A program made the translations under genes and the position numbers. This document shows, piece by piece, positions 47,139-56,427 of a DNA stretch of 64,000 nucleotides. The notes below the pieces were generated by a model. It was not told the origin of the DNA. It saw only the letters and a program-made list of their open reading frames with translations, and did not search any database. How positions within the stretch are numbered: the first letter of the stretch is position 1; the number at the start of each line of letters is the position of its first letter. This DNA comes from Agrococcus carbonis (GTDB taxonomy: Bacteria; Actinomycetota; Actinomycetes; Actinomycetales; Microbacteriaceae), in assembly GCF_900104705.1 (NCBI RefSeq), contig NZ_LT629734.1, positions 1,550,001-1,614,000 of the forward strand, given 5' to 3'.

Positions 47139-47398
47139 GCGATCAGCGCCCCACCCCCGACCAGCCCTCGCGCCGGCAGCGGCTGAAGCCCTTCGAGTAC
47201 CTCGCCTTCGCCGGCGGCGTGGGCGTCTTCATCGGTCTCGTCATCCTGCTGGCCGTGCGCGACGTCGTGCTCGCGCTCGTCTTCGGCGGCATCGGCTTCA
47301 TCGCCACGCTGCTGCTCACCGCCACGATGATGCTCGCGATCAAGCCCAAGGGCCGGTCGTCGGCCGACCTCGACAAGCGCGAGGGCTTCGAGCCGTGA
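47135..47398 (+). CDS. Small two-helix membrane protein
   Basis: 87 residues. A cytoplasmic-looking polar N-terminus (SDQRPTPDQPSRRQRLKPFEYLAF) is followed by helices GGVGVFIGLVILLAV and LALVFGGIGFIATLLLTATMMLAI, then the polar tail KPKGRSSADLDKREGFEP. Its ATG overlaps the previous stop (ATGA) and its stop overlaps the next GTG, so the three proteins are made together. Function unknown. Confidence 0.8.
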   Translation: MSDQRPTPDQPSRRQRLKPFEYLAFAGGVGVFIGLVILLAVRDVVLALVFGGIGFIATLLLTATMMLAIKPKGRSSADLDKREGFEP

Positions 47399-47988
47399 GC
47401 CGGGCGCCGCGCGTCGCGGCGCTGCTGCTGACGTCGGCGGTCGCGGTGAGCGGCTGCGCCGTCGTCGGGCCCGCGGGGCAGGGATCGGCCGAGCCCGCGC
47501 CCGCTTCGTCGCCCACCGCGTCCGGCGCCGCGCCCGACGGCCCGCACCTCGTGGCCGAGGGCCTCGTGTTCGATGCCGCCGCGCACGACGTCGATCCCGA
47601 CGGCGACTGCGAGGGCGTCTCGGGGCGCGAGAGATGGGAGTCGTTCGACCGCGCCGCGTGGCCGGCGCTCGACGTGCCCGCGGGCTCGGCGACCCTCACG
47701 TGCGGCAACGCCTCCGGCGCCGGCTGGCGCCACATCGCCGACGGGCACACCGGTGACTTCGGCGAGCTCGCCGACCCGATCGGCGCCTCGTGGGAGGACG
47801 TCGCGGTGTTCGCGATCGACCGCGCGCTCGAGCAGCCGACCCGGGTGGAGCCCTACCGCGACGACATCGTCAACTACGACGTGCTCGTCGAGCTCGTCGG
47901 CGCCGACGAGCCGCGCTCGTGGATGGTGACCGTGGGCGTCGGGCTCGGCACCGGCCAGGTCATCACCGCGTTCCCGGACGAGCAGTGA
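47395..47988 (+). CDS. Putative lipoprotein
   Basis: 197 residues. Signal peptide with lipobox: APRVAALLLTSAVAVSGCAVVG (Cys at about residue 21), then a Ser/Pro/Ala linker and a globular domain (HLVAEGLVFDAAAHDVDPDGDCEGVSGRERW; later VLVELVGADEPRSWMVTVGVGLGTGQVITAFPDEQ) with two further cysteines (GDCEG, LTCGN) that may form a disulfide. GTG 47395 overlaps the stop of the small membrane protein gene. Not recognised as a known family. Confidence 0.8.
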   Translation: MSRAPRVAALLLTSAVAVSGCAVVGPAGQGSAEPAPASSPTASGAAPDGPHLVAEGLVFDAAAHDVDPDGDCEGVSGRERWESFDRAAWPALDVPAGSATLTCGNASGAGWRHIADGHTGDFGELADPIGASWEDVAVFAIDRALEQPTRVEPYRDDIVNYDVLVELVGADEPRSWMVTVGVGLGTGQVITAFPDEQ

Positions 47989-48061
47989 CAGCGGGGGCGC
48001 CCGCGCGTATCCTGCTCGGGTGATCCGGCCGCGGACGGCCGGCGCGAACCGGGAGGCCCCG

Positions 48062-48409
48062 ATGCCGCTGTTCATGATCTCGTTCCCGAGCGGGGAGATG
48101 CAGCTCGACGAAGGCGGCCTGCAGGCGGCTGCCGACGACGCGCACGCCGTCGTGCGCGAGGCGAAGGCCGCCGGCGTGTGGGTGTTCGGCGGCGGCATCG
48201 ACGAATCGGTGCGGCCCACGCTCGTCTCGGCGGACGGCCGGGAGGAGGAGGGCACCTACCCGCAGACGGCCAGGCTCGAGGGCGGCTACACGATCATCGA
48301 CGTGCCCAGCCGGGCGGATGCGGTGCATTGGGCCGCGAAGACCGCGGCGGCCTGCCGCTGCCGGCAGGAGCTGCGGCAGTTCCAGGACGACCCGGAGTCG
48401 CTGCCGTAG
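48062..48409 (+). CDS. YCII-related (DGPF-type) protein
   Basis: 115 residues of the YCII-related type common in actinobacteria: [60 protein letters not shown], ending [26 protein letters not shown] 48062 is chosen because GGGAGG precedes it and the family starts there; a TATCCT -10 box (48008-48013) would place transcription start near 48020. Function unknown; relatives are sometimes fused to or near sigma factors, not seen here. Confidence 0.8.
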   Translation: MPLFMISFPSGEMQLDEGGLQAAADDAHAVVREAKAAGVWVFGGGIDESVRPTLVSADGREEEGTYPQTARLEGGYTIIDVPSRADAVHWAAKTAAACRCRQELRQFQDDPESLP

Positions 48410-48410
48410 C

Positions 48411-49064
48411 TCAGCCCGCGAGCCCGGCCTCGCGCGCCACGATCGACGCCTGCAGTCGGCTCGTGCACCCGAGCTTGCCGAGCACGCGCGAGACGTGGGT
48501 CTTCGCCGTCGCGGCGCTGATGCCGAGCCGCTCGGCGAGCTCGGCGTTCGACAGCCCGGCGCCGAGCCCGGCGAGCACGTCGCGCTCGCGCGCGGTCAGC
48601 TCGGCCACCCCGGCGGGCGGCGCCGCTGCCGCAGGCTCGGGCGTCGCGGCGAACGCGTCGAGCACGCGCCGCGTCACCTCGGGGGCCATCACGCCCTCGC
48701 CGCGCGCGACCCGGCGCACCGCGTCGACGAGCGTCGCCGCATCCGCCGACTTCAGGAGGAAGCCGGCAGCCCCCGCGCGCAGCGCGCCGAAGACGTACTC
48801 GTCGAGGTCGAAGGTCGTGAGCACGAGCACGTGGGCCGATCCCTCCTCGAGGATCGCGCGGGTCGCCGCGATGCCGTCGGTGCCGGGCATCCGCACGTCC
48901 ATGAGCACGACGTCGGGACGCAGCGTCCGGGCGTTGCGCACCGCGGCACGGCCGTCGCCGGCCTCGCCGACGACGTCGACGCCCGCCGCCTCGAGCAGCA
49001 GCCGCAGTCCGCCGCGGATCGCCGCGTGGTCGTCGGCGATCAGCACGCGCGGCGCGTCGGTCAC
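48411..49064 (-). CDS. NarL/LuxR-type response regulator
   Basis: 217 residues. Receiver domain: [22 protein letters not shown], phosphorylated Asp in [16 protein letters not shown] (near residue 53), [16 protein letters not shown] with the conserved Lys. C-terminal Lux[52 protein letters not shown] 49064 overlaps the kinase stop (GTGA), so the pair is co-translated. Target genes are unknown; the adjacent GAP-like membrane gene reads divergently and is a candidate. Confidence 0.9.
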   Translation of the reverse strand: MTDAPRVLIADDHAAIRGGLRLLLEAAGVDVVGEAGDGRAAVRNARTLRPDVVLMDVRMPGTDGIAATRAILEEGSAHVLVLTTFDLDEYVFGALRAGAAGFLLKSADAATLVDAVRRVARGEGVMAPEVTRRVLDAFAATPEPAAAAPPAGVAELTARERDVLAGLGAGLSNAELAERLGISAATAKTHVSRVLGKLGCTSRLQASIVAREAGLAG

Positions 49065-50239
49065 GCGTGTAGGGGCAGCGTCGCTCGGACCGTCCATCGG
49101 GCACCTCCTCCGGCGTCGGGGCCCGCCGTGAGGTCGCCGCCGAGGGCGGCGGCGCGCTCGCGCATCATCCGCACGCCGAGACCCGCGGAGGGCGGCGGGG
49201 CGAACGCTCCCGCAGCATCCATCGCCGAGTCGATGCGCAGGGTCAGGGCGTCGCCCGCCCGCGCCACCCGCACCGCGACGGGCGCGCCGGGCGCGTGCTT
49301 CATCGCGTTGGTGAGCGACTCCTGCAGGATCCGGCCGGCCGCCTGGTCGACGGCGACCGGCATCGGCGGCGGATCGCCCTCGAGCGTCACCGAGAGCCCG
49401 AGCTCGCGCGCTCGGTCGAGTATGCCGTCGGCGTCGGTGAGCCGGTCGGGTGCTGCGGGTGGATCGCCGCCCGAGCGCAGCACGAGGATCATCGAGCGCA
49501 TCTGCTCGAGGCTGCGGAGGCTCGCGGCGCGGATGGTCTCGAGCGACGCTCGCGCGGGTGCGGGCGCGGCGAGCGCCGCCTCGGTGTGGATCGCGATCGC
49601 GGCGAGCTCGCTCGCGATCGCGTCGTGGAGGTCTCGCGCCATGCGCGAGCGCTCCTCGCGCACCGCGCCGTGCTGCTCGAGGGCGGCGAGCTGCGCCAGG
49701 TCGTCCGCCCGCTGCGCCTCGAGGGCGGCGCGCGCCCGCTCGCGCTGCACCGCGAGGCCCCACCAGTAGGGCGTCGCGAGCACCGCGAAGAGCGAGAGGG
49801 CCGCGAGCACCGCCTGGCGCGCGTCGCCGGTGAGCGCGAACGTCAGCAGCGTGCCCACGACCGCGACCGCGGCGACGAGCAGCAGCAGCGCGCGCCGCCC
49901 GCGGTCGCTCGTGTGCAGCGTCGCGGCGTGCAGCAGGTCGATGAGCACGAGCAGCATGCCGAGGCTGCCGCCGAGCGCGAGGTCGACGGCGAAGAGCGCC
50001 GTGCCGGCGGCGAGGGCGCGCAGCGGCGCGCGCCGCTTCGCGAGCATCACCGTGCAGGCGACCGGCAGCAGGAGCGCCTGCAGCCCGACCGCGAGCTCGG
50101 GCAGCACGAGCGGTGCGGCCAGCACGCTCGAGATGTCGAGCGCGAGGAAGAGCCAGCCGAGCGCCAGCGTCGCGGCCGCCGTGAGCGGCACGCTCCACGC
50201 GCGGAGGCGCGCGATCAGCGGATGCGGGGCGTCGACCAT
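49061..50239 (-). CDS. NarL-type sensor histidine kinase (HisKA_3)
   Basis: 392 residues. Several membrane helices in the first half ([55 protein letters not shown]), then a coiled segment, HisKA_3 motif [29 protein letters not shown] (phospho-His near residue 209) and a HATPase_c domain ([41 protein letters not shown]). No extracellular sensor domain of size is seen, so it probably senses in the membrane. A TGGAAT box lies 6 nt before ATG 50239. Confidence 0.88.
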   Translation of the reverse strand: MVDAPHPLIARLRAWSVPLTAAATLALGWLFLALDISSVLAAPLVLPELAVGLQALLLPVACTVMLAKRRAPLRALAAGTALFAVDLALGGSLGMLLVLIDLLHAATLHTSDRGRRALLLLVAAVAVVGTLLTFALTGDARQAVLAALSLFAVLATPYWWGLAVQRERARAALEAQRADDLAQLAALEQHGAVREERSRMARDLHDAIASELAAIAIHTEAALAAPAPARASLETIRAASLRSLEQMRSMILVLRSGGDPPAAPDRLTDADGILDRARELGLSVTLEGDPPPMPVAVDQAAGRILQESLTNAMKHAPGAPVAVRVARAGDALTLRIDSAMDAAGAFAPPPSAGLGVRMMRERAAALGGDLTAGPDAGGGARWTVRATLPLHA

Positions 50240-50357
50240 GCCCTCATTCCAGCACGGCGCCTGCCCGCGCGCCGTCGGCCGAAGGATGTACGCGCGCGCG
50301 GCAGCTCGCGACCTTCGGGCGACGCGCGCGCAGGGCGGCCGCCGCGAGGGTCGGAGC

Positions 50358-51113
50358 GTGGAACCTGCTCTCGCCCTCTCCCTCGGCGCGCTCGCGCTCA
50401 TCGACAGCCTCAGCATCGGCACGCTGCTCATCCCGCTGTTCTTCCTGCTGACGCCCGGCCGGCTGCGTGTCGTGCGCGTGCTCGTGTACCTCGCGACCAT
50501 CGCGGCGTTCCACCTCGCGGTCGGCTTCGTGCTCTCGTTCGGCGCGGGCTGGTTCACGAGCGCCCTCGAGGCGATGAGCGAGAGTCAGCCGCTCCTCTGG
50601 GTGCAGCTCGTGCTGGGCGCGGCGCTGCTCGGCGGAGCCCTGCTCCTCGGCCGACCGGCGCCGAAGCCGGGCTCGCCCGAGGCCGCGGCGATCCTCGAGC
50701 GGCCGCCCGGTCGGCTCGCCGGCTGGCGCGACGCGGCGATGGATGGGCGGGGCACGGGAGCGCTCGTCGGCGTCGCGCTCGGCGCCGGCGCGCTCGAGCT
50801 GGCGACGATGCTGCCGTACCTCGCGGCCATCGGCCTCGTGTCGCAGGAGGACCTGCCGGTGCCGCTCCTCCTCGCGGTGCTCGCGGCCTACTGCGCCGTG
50901 ATGATCGCGCCGGCGCTCCTGCTCCTCGCGGGGCGCGTGCTGCTGCGCCGGCTCGTGGAGCCGCCGCTCTCGCGGCTCACGCAGTGGCTCCAGCTCAACA
51001 GCGCCGAGAACACCGCGTGGATCGTCGGCATCGTCGGCTTCCTGCTCGCGCGCGACGCCGCGAGCAGGCTCGCGCTCTTCGAGCAGTCGGGCCTCGCCGG
51101 TCTGCTGCCGTAG
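50358..51113 (+). CDS. GAP/Sap-like polytopic membrane protein
   Basis: 251 residues, six or so helices: LALSLGALALIDSLSIGTLLIPLFFLL, VLVYLATIAAFHLAVGFVLSF, WVQLVLGAALLGGALLLG, ALVGVALGAGALELATMLPYLAAIGLV, LLLAVLAAYCAVMIAPALLLLAG and WIVGIVGFLLARDA. The layout matches the actinobacterial GAP family (Sap/LysE-like), implicated in glycopeptidolipid export in mycobacteria. The start is GTG 50358. It diverges from the two-component system. The cargo is unknown. Confidence 0.75.
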   Translation: MEPALALSLGALALIDSLSIGTLLIPLFFLLTPGRLRVVRVLVYLATIAAFHLAVGFVLSFGAGWFTSALEAMSESQPLLWVQLVLGAALLGGALLLGRPAPKPGSPEAAAILERPPGRLAGWRDAAMDGRGTGALVGVALGAGALELATMLPYLAAIGLVSQEDLPVPLLLAVLAAYCAVMIAPALLLLAGRVLLRRLVEPPLSRLTQWLQLNSAENTAWIVGIVGFLLARDAASRLALFEQSGLAGLLP

Positions 51114-51126
51114 CGCCCGGGGACGA

Positions 51127-51136
51127 GGGGGGGGGG
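51127..51136. repeat. G10 homopolymer tract
   Basis: Ten consecutive G residues 25 nt upstream of the furA -35 region and 13 nt after the preceding stop. Such tracts slip readily during replication. Confidence 0.9.
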
Positions 51137-51160
51137 CGGCACGCCGCGCGCCGACGGTTC

Positions 51161-51189
51161 TTTTGAATCGTTCACGATAGCGATAGGGT
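51161..51189 (+). promoter_or_regulatory. furA-katA promoter and Fur-type operator
   Basis: TTTTGA (51161-51166), 17-bp spacer, TAGGGT (51184-51189), 6 nt before the start codon, hence a leaderless mRNA. Within it, ATCGT-TC-ACGAT (51167-51178) is an inverted repeat placed to let the Fur-type protein block the promoter. Confidence 0.55.
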
Positions 51190-51195
51190 GAGGGC

Positions 51196-51636
51196 ATGAC
51201 GGATGCCGAGCTGCTGCGGGAGCACGGGCTGCGCGTGACGCAGCCCCGGCTCGCGGTGCTCGGCGCGCTCGACGCGCTGCCGCACGCGGACGCCGATGCG
51301 CTCCATCGCGAGCTCGTCGCCGCCGGCGGCGAGATCTCGGTGCAGTCGGTGCACAACGTGCTCGGCGACCTCACGGCGGCCGGGCTCGTGCGCCGCTTCG
51401 AGCCCGCGCGCTCGGCGGCGCGCTACGAGCGCCGCATCGGCGACAACCACCACCACGCCGTGTGCGAGCGGTGCGGCCGGGTCGACGACGTCGACTGCGT
51501 CGTCGGCGAGGCGCCCTGCCTGCACGCCGACGCCCCGCCGGGCTTCGCCGTCGCGGCGGCCGAGGTGACGTTCGTCGGCCTGTGCGCCGACTGCGTCGCG
51601 GCCGGCGCCGCCGCGCCCCCCGTGCCGACGGCCTGA
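51196..51636 (+). CDS. furA: Fur-family regulator (FurA/PerR-like)
   Basis: 146 residues. Winged helix (LREHGLRVTQPRLAVLGALDALPHADADALHRELVAAGGEISVQSVHNVLGDLTAAGLVRRF, about 7-67), metal-sensing HHHAVCERCGRVDDVDC (CxxC), and a second CxxC, GLCADC. Immediately upstream of a catalase gene, as FurA-KatG/KatA pairs in actinobacteria, so it probably represses katA and is inactivated by peroxide-driven oxidation. It has its own operator-like repeat. Confidence 0.88.
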   Translation: MTDAELLREHGLRVTQPRLAVLGALDALPHADADALHRELVAAGGEISVQSVHNVLGDLTAAGLVRRFEPARSAARYERRIGDNHHHAVCERCGRVDDVDCVVGEAPCLHADAPPGFAVAAAEVTFVGLCADCVAAGAAAPPVPTA

Positions 51637-51762
51637 CCGCCGGCCGCACCCGCAGCACCCGGGCGACGACGCCCATCCGCTCGCCGCACGAGCGCGCGCG
51701 GCTCCGCCGCGCCCTGGACCACCTGCCAACCACGAACACGAGACGAGAAGGACGAGGACGAC

Positions 51763-53268
51763 ATGACGACTCCCACCACCAACAGCGTCGGCACCCCGAT
51801 CGCGAGCGACGCGCATTCGCAGTCCGTCGGCGCCGACGGCGCCATCGCGCTGACCGACCACTACCTGGTCGAGAAGCTCGCCCACTTCAACCGCGAGCGC
51901 GTGCCGGAGCGCGTCGTGCACGCCAAGGGCGGCGGCGCATACGGCACGTTCGTCACGACCCACGACGTGAGCGCGTACACCCGCGCCGCCCTCTTCCAGC
52001 CGGGCGTCGAGACCGAGCTGCTCGCGCGCTTCTCGACCGTCGCCGGCGAGCAGGGCAGCCCCGACACGTGGCGCGACCCGCGCGGCTTCTCGCTGAAGTT
52101 CTACACGACCGAGGGCAACTACGACCTCGTCGGCAACAACACGCCCGTCTTCTTCATCCGCGACGGCATCAAGTTCCCCGACTTCATCCGCTCGCAGAAG
52201 CGCCTGCCGGGCAGCCACCTGCGCGACAACGACATGCAGTGGGACTTCTGGACCCTGAGCCCCGAGTCGGCGCACCAGGTGACGTGGCTGATGGGCGACC
52301 GCGGCCTGCCGAAGACGTGGCGCAACATGGACGGCTTCGGCTCGCACACCTACCAGTGGATCAACGCCTCGGGCGAGCGCTTCTGGGTGAAGTACCACTT
52401 CAAGACCAACCAGGGCAACGACTTCCTCACGCAGGCCGAGGCCGACCAGCTCGCGGGCAGCGACGCCGACCACCACATCCGCGACCTCTACAGCGCGATC
52501 GAGGAGGGCGACTTCCCGTCGTGGACCCTCTTCGTGCAGGTCATGCCCTACGAGGACGCCGCGACCTACCGGTTCAACCCGTTCGACCTCACGAAGGTGT
52601 GGCCGCACGGCGACTACCCGCTCATCGAGGTCGGCCAGATGACGCTCAACCGGAACCCCGAGAACTACTTCGCCGAGATCGAGCAGGCGGCGTTCAGCCC
52701 CGCGCACTTCGTCCCGGGCATCGCCTCGAGCCCCGACAAGATGCTCCAGGCGCGCATCTTCAGCTACGCCGACGCGCAGCGCTACCGCATCGGCGCGAAC
52801 CACGCGCAGCTGCCGGTCAACCAGGCCAAGGCCGCCGAGGTGCGCTCCTACGACAAGGAGGGCTCGATGCGCTACAGCTTCGGCCCCGCGAGCGCGCCGG
52901 TCTACGCCCCCAACTCGTTCGGCGGCCCCGCGGCCGACCCGGCAGCCGCCGGCGACGACCGCGGCTGGCACAGCGACGGCGAGCTCGTGCGCTCGGCCGT
53001 GACGCTCCACCCCGAGGACGACGACTTCGGCCAGGCCGGCACCCTCGTGCGCGAGGTGCTCACCGACGCCGAGCGCGCGCGCCTCGTGTCGAACATCGTC
53101 GGCCACGTCGGCAAGACGCGCGTGCCCGAGATCCGCGAGCGCGCGATCCAGTACTGGAAGAACGTCGACGCGGCGCTCGGCGCCGAGGTCGAGGCCGGGC
53201 TCACGCCCATCACCGAGCCCCGCACGTCGCTCGCCTCCGAGCCCGTGCGCACGCCCGCGGTCTTCTAG
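51763..53268 (+). CDS. katA: Monofunctional heme catalase
   Basis: 501 residues, small-subunit clade. [35 protein letters not shown] contains the distal His; [46 protein letters not shown] contains the catalytic Asn; the proximal heme Tyr is in [24 protein letters not shown]. It breaks down H2O2 in the cytoplasm. AGAAGGACGAGG precedes ATG 51763. Likely controlled by the upstream Fur-type regulator. Confidence 0.96.
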   Translation: MTTPTTNSVGTPIASDAHSQSVGADGAIALTDHYLVEKLAHFNRERVPERVVHAKGGGAYGTFVTTHDVSAYTRAALFQPGVETELLARFSTVAGEQGSPDTWRDPRGFSLKFYTTEGNYDLVGNNTPVFFIRDGIKFPDFIRSQKRLPGSHLRDNDMQWDFWTLSPESAHQVTWLMGDRGLPKTWRNMDGFGSHTYQWINASGERFWVKYHFKTNQGNDFLTQAEADQLAGSDADHHIRDLYSAIEEGDFPSWTLFVQVMPYEDAATYRFNPFDLTKVWPHGDYPLIEVGQMTLNRNPENYFAEIEQAAFSPAHFVPGIASSPDKMLQARIFSYADAQRYRIGANHAQLPVNQAKAAEVRSYDKEGSMRYSFGPASAPVYAPNSFGGPAADPAAAGDDRGWHSDGELVRSAVTLHPEDDDFGQAGTLVREVLTDAERARLVSNIVGHVGKTRVPEIRERAIQYWKNVDAALGAEVEAGLTPITEPRTSLASEPVRTPAVF

Positions 53269-53277
53269 GCCCATGCA

Positions 53278-53320
53278 CGACGCGGCCCGCATCCGGATCG
53301 ACCGGGTGCGGGCCGCGTCG
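53278..53320. terminator. Bidirectional terminator katA / alcohol dehydrogenase
   Basis: 17-bp stem, 53278-53294 with 53304-53320, with one mismatch, between the convergent genes. Confidence 0.82.
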
Positions 53321-53332
53321 CGTCCGCGGCCA

Positions 53333-54349
53333 TCAGGGCCGCAGCAGCACCTTGACCGCGCGCCGCTCGTCCATCGCGGCGTACGCCTCGGGCGCCTGCT
53401 CGAGCGGCAGCTCGAGGTCGAAGACCGCGGATGCGTCGAGGTCGCCGGCGAGGACGGCCGGCACGAGCTCCGGCAGGTAGCGCGTCACGGGCGCCATGCC
53501 GCCGCGCAAGCCGATGTTGCCGCGGAACGCGACGGGCCACGGGATCGCGGCGCCGTGCGGCACGCCCACGAAGCCGACGGTCGCGCCCGGGCGGGCGACG
53601 CGGAACGCCGTGACCATCGACTCCTCCGTGCCGACGCACTCGAGCACCGCATCCGCCCCGACCCCGCCGGTGAGCTCGCGCACCGCCTCCACGGCGTCGT
53701 CCCCGCGCTCGGGCACCAGATCGGTCGCGCCGAAGACGGTCGCGATGCGCTGGCGCTCGGGATTGCGGCTGAGCGCGATGATGCGCTCGGCGCCGAGCCG
53801 CCTCGCCGAGAGCACGCCGCACAGGCCGACCGCGCCGTCGCCGACCACGACCGCCGTCATGCCGGGCTCGACGCCCGCCGAGACGGCCGCGTGGTAGCCG
53901 GTGGGCAGCACGTCGCTGAGCGCGAGCACCGCCGCGTGCCGGGCGGCATCCGGCGCCTCGTCGAGCACGAAGCACGTCGCGTCGGCGTTCGTCACGCGCG
54001 TGAGCTCGGCCTGGCCGCTCGCGGTCATCGCGAGCTCGACGCAGCCCTGCGTCTGGCCCGCGAGGCAGTGCACGCAGCGGCCGCAGCAGTGGTCGAACGG
54101 CACGATGACGAAGTCGCCGACGCGCACGCGCCCGACGTCGCCGCCGACCGCCTCGACGACGCCGATCGCCTCGTGGCCGATCGTGCGCGGCTCGGGCACG
54201 GCGTTCGCGCCGCGGTAGGGCCAGAGGTCGGAGCCGCAGACGCAGCCGGCGACGACGCGCACGATCGCGTCGGTGGGTCGCTCGATGACGGGGTCGGCCC
54301 AGGTCTCGACGCGGATGTCGCCGGGCGCGTGCAGGATGGTGGCTCGCAT
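53333..54349 (-). CDS. Zinc-dependent alcohol dehydrogenase (MDR family)
   Basis: 338 residues. The catalytic zinc region CVCGSDLWPYRG, GHEAIGVVEAVGGDVGRV, structural zinc cysteines CGRCVHCLAGQTQGC, and the nucleotide fold AVVVGDGAVGLCGVLSARRLGAERII. It carries the features of NAD(P)-dependent medium-chain dehydrogenases, some of which act on threonine or polyols; the substrate is not evident. A CAGGCT box lies 6 nt before ATG 54349. Confidence 0.9.
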   Translation of the reverse strand: MRATILHAPGDIRVETWADPVIERPTDAIVRVVAGCVCGSDLWPYRGANAVPEPRTIGHEAIGVVEAVGGDVGRVRVGDFVIVPFDHCCGRCVHCLAGQTQGCVELAMTASGQAELTRVTNADATCFVLDEAPDAARHAAVLALSDVLPTGYHAAVSAGVEPGMTAVVVGDGAVGLCGVLSARRLGAERIIALSRNPERQRIATVFGATDLVPERGDDAVEAVRELTGGVGADAVLECVGTEESMVTAFRVARPGATVGFVGVPHGAAIPWPVAFRGNIGLRGGMAPVTRYLPELVPAVLAGDLDASAVFDLELPLEQAPEAYAAMDERRAVKVLLRP

Positions 54350-54466
54350 GCCTCCAGCCTGGCACTGCCGGCCGGGGTGAGGCTGGGGCGAGGCCGGGGT
54401 GGGGCTCGGGCGAAGCTCGGCGCTCGGCGCTTGGCGGTCGGCGCGCGGTGCGGATCGCCCTGCGCC

Positions 54467-55027
54467 TCAGTGCAGGATCGGCCCCTGCCGGTCGAGCAGC
54501 GCCTCCACCGTCGGCAGCGCCGCGCGCCGCGCGAGCGCCTCGAGCGCCGGCGCCGGCTCGTCGGCGCGCTCGGGCAGGTGCGCGAGCACCTCGTCGTAGG
54601 CGGGTGCCCCGAGGCGCGCGACGGCCTCCGGGTAGGGCGCCCAGTCGAAGGCGCGCGCGAGGTGTGCCCGGCCGTGCTTCGCCGTCAGCTGCAGCAGGGT
54701 GCGCGGCCGCGAGCCGAGGCCGACCGCCCGGCGCTGCCGCAGCAGCAGACCGGTGACGCCGCGATCGGGCTCCCACAGCACCACGTCGGCGAGCGCCGTG
54801 ACCATGATCGGCACCGCGCGGCCGTCGCCGATCATCTTGCCGAGCAGGTTGCCGATGCGCGCCTCGTAGGCGTGCGGGTCGACGACGCGCACGAAGCCGT
54901 CGCCGAACGAGCCGTAGCCGTAGCGCTCCCAGAGCTCGAGCACCTCCTCCGGCACGAGTCCCTCGTAGGCCGCGGCCGTCGCGGCGTCGACGGGCGCGTG
55001 CGGCGCGAAGTCGGGGATCTCGAGCAC
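54467..55027 (-). CDS. GAD-like/DUF1851-domain protein
   Basis: 186 residues. Two parts: an N-terminal GAD-like region (GLVPEEVLELWERYGYGSFGDGFVRVVDPHAYEARIGNLLG, about residues 22-62) and a DUF1851-like C-terminal part (VPIMVTALADVVLWE; FDWAPYPEAVARLGAPAYDEVLAHLP). This architecture is that of immunity proteins such as Tdi1 and of SMI1-like housekeeping genes. It follows purB by 11 bp on the same strand. No toxin partner is visible nearby. GTG 55027 was chosen from the domain start. Confidence 0.75.
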   Translation of the reverse strand: MLEIPDFAPHAPVDAATAAAYEGLVPEEVLELWERYGYGSFGDGFVRVVDPHAYEARIGNLLGKMIGDGRAVPIMVTALADVVLWEPDRGVTGLLLRQRRAVGLGSRPRTLLQLTAKHGRAHLARAFDWAPYPEAVARLGAPAYDEVLAHLPERADEPAPALEALARRAALPTVEALLDRQGPILH

Positions 55028-55038
55028 GCGCCGCCCCG

Positions 55039-56418
55039 CTACGGCAGCCGGTCGACGAGCGCGCTCGCGACGCCGGTGTACGCGGCCGGCGTGAGGCGGC
55101 GCAGGCGCTCCTTCGCCTCCCCTGAGATGTCGAGCCCGTCGACGAACGCGACGAGCTCGGCCTGGCCGACGCGCTGCCCCCGCGTGAGCTCCTTGAGCTG
55201 CGCGTAGGGGTCGGCGATCGACGAGCGGCCCGCGAGCACCTCGGCGCGGATCACCGTCTGGATCGCCTCGGCGAGCACCTCCCAGTTGCCCTCGAGCGCC
55301 GCGTCGAGCGCGGTGTCCGAGACGGCGATCTCCGACAGGCCCCGCTTCAGGTTGTCGAGCGCGAGCAGCGAGTGGCCGAGCGCGACGCCGATGTTGCGCT
55401 GGGTCGACGAGTCGGTGAGGTCGCGCTGCAGGCGGCTCGTGACGAGCGTGGCCGAGAGCGACTCGAGCAGCGCCGAGGCGATCTCGAGGTTCGCCTCGGC
55501 GTTCTCGAAGCGGATCGGGTTGATCTTGTGCGGCATCGTCGACGAGCCGGTGGCGCCCGCGACCGGGATCTGCGTGAACGTGCCGAGCATGATGTACGTC
55601 CACACGTCGGTCGCGAGGTTGTGCAGGATGCGGCCGGCGTGCGAGATCGCGCCGAAGAGCTCGGCCTGCCAGTCGTGCGACTCGATCTGCGTCGTGAGCG
55701 GGTTCCAGGTGAGCCCGAGGTGCTCGACGAACGCGGATGCGGTGGCAGGCCAGTCGGCGCCGGGCTCGGCCACGACGTGGGCCGAGAAGGTGCCGGTCGC
55801 GCCGGCGAACTTGCCGAGCACCTCGACCTGCTCGATGCGCCGCGCCTGGCGCTCGAGCCGCCACGCGACGACCGCGAGCTCCTTGCCGAGGGTCGTCGGG
55901 GTCGCGGGCTGGCCGTGCGTGAGCGACAGCATCGGGCGCTCGCGGTGCTCGTCGGCGAGCTCGCGCAGCCGGTCGATCACCGCGCGGAACGCGGGCATCC
56001 AGACGTCGGCGACCGCCGCGCGGATGGTGAGCGCATAGGAGAGGTTGTTGATGTCCTCGCTCGTGCACGCGATGTGCACGGCCTCCGACAGCCGCGCGAG
56101 GCCCTGCTGCTCGAGCCGGTCGCGCACGAGGTACTCGACCGCCTTCACGTCGTGGCGCGTCACCGCCTCCTTCTCGGCGAGCCAGTCGATCTCGGCCTGG
56201 CCGAACCCGGCCGCCCACTGCCGCAGCGCATCCGCATCGCCCGCCTCGACGGGCTCGGCGCCGAAGAGCCGGTGCTCGGCGACCCACAGCAGCCACTCGA
56301 CCTCGACGTGCACGCGGGCGCGGTTGAGCCCGGCCTCCGACAGGTGCTCGGCGAGCGCCGAGGTCTGGCGCTGGTATCGGCCGTCGAGCGGCGAGAGGGG
56401 CTGGGTGGGCAGCGGCAT
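55039..56418 (-). CDS. purB: Adenylosuccinate lyase
   Basis: A 459-residue lyase catalysing two steps of purine synthesis (SAICAR and adenylosuccinate cleavage). LSPLDGRYQRQTSALAEHLSEAGLNRARVHVEVEWLLW at the N-terminus, substrate-binding HIACTSEDINNLSYAL, MLSLTHGQPATPTTLGKELAV and the fumarase-superfamily signature AGATGSSTMPHKINPIRFENAEANLEIA. It is of the E. coli-like longer type. Preceded by the phosphatase gene (9-bp gap), GGAG before the start. Confidence 0.96.
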   Translation of the reverse strand: MPLPTQPLSPLDGRYQRQTSALAEHLSEAGLNRARVHVEVEWLLWVAEHRLFGAEPVEAGDADALRQWAAGFGQAEIDWLAEKEAVTRHDVKAVEYLVRDRLEQQGLARLSEAVHIACTSEDINNLSYALTIRAAVADVWMPAFRAVIDRLRELADEHRERPMLSLTHGQPATPTTLGKELAVVAWRLERQARRIEQVEVLGKFAGATGTFSAHVVAEPGADWPATASAFVEHLGLTWNPLTTQIESHDWQAELFGAISHAGRILHNLATDVWTYIMLGTFTQIPVAGATGSSTMPHKINPIRFENAEANLEIASALLESLSATLVTSRLQRDLTDSSTQRNIGVALGHSLLALDNLKRGLSEIAVSDTALDAALEGNWEVLAEAIQTVIRAEVLAGRSSIADPYAQLKELTRGQRVGQAELVAFVDGLDISGEAKERLRRLTPAAYTGVASALVDRLP

Positions 56419-56427
56419 GGGGCTCCT

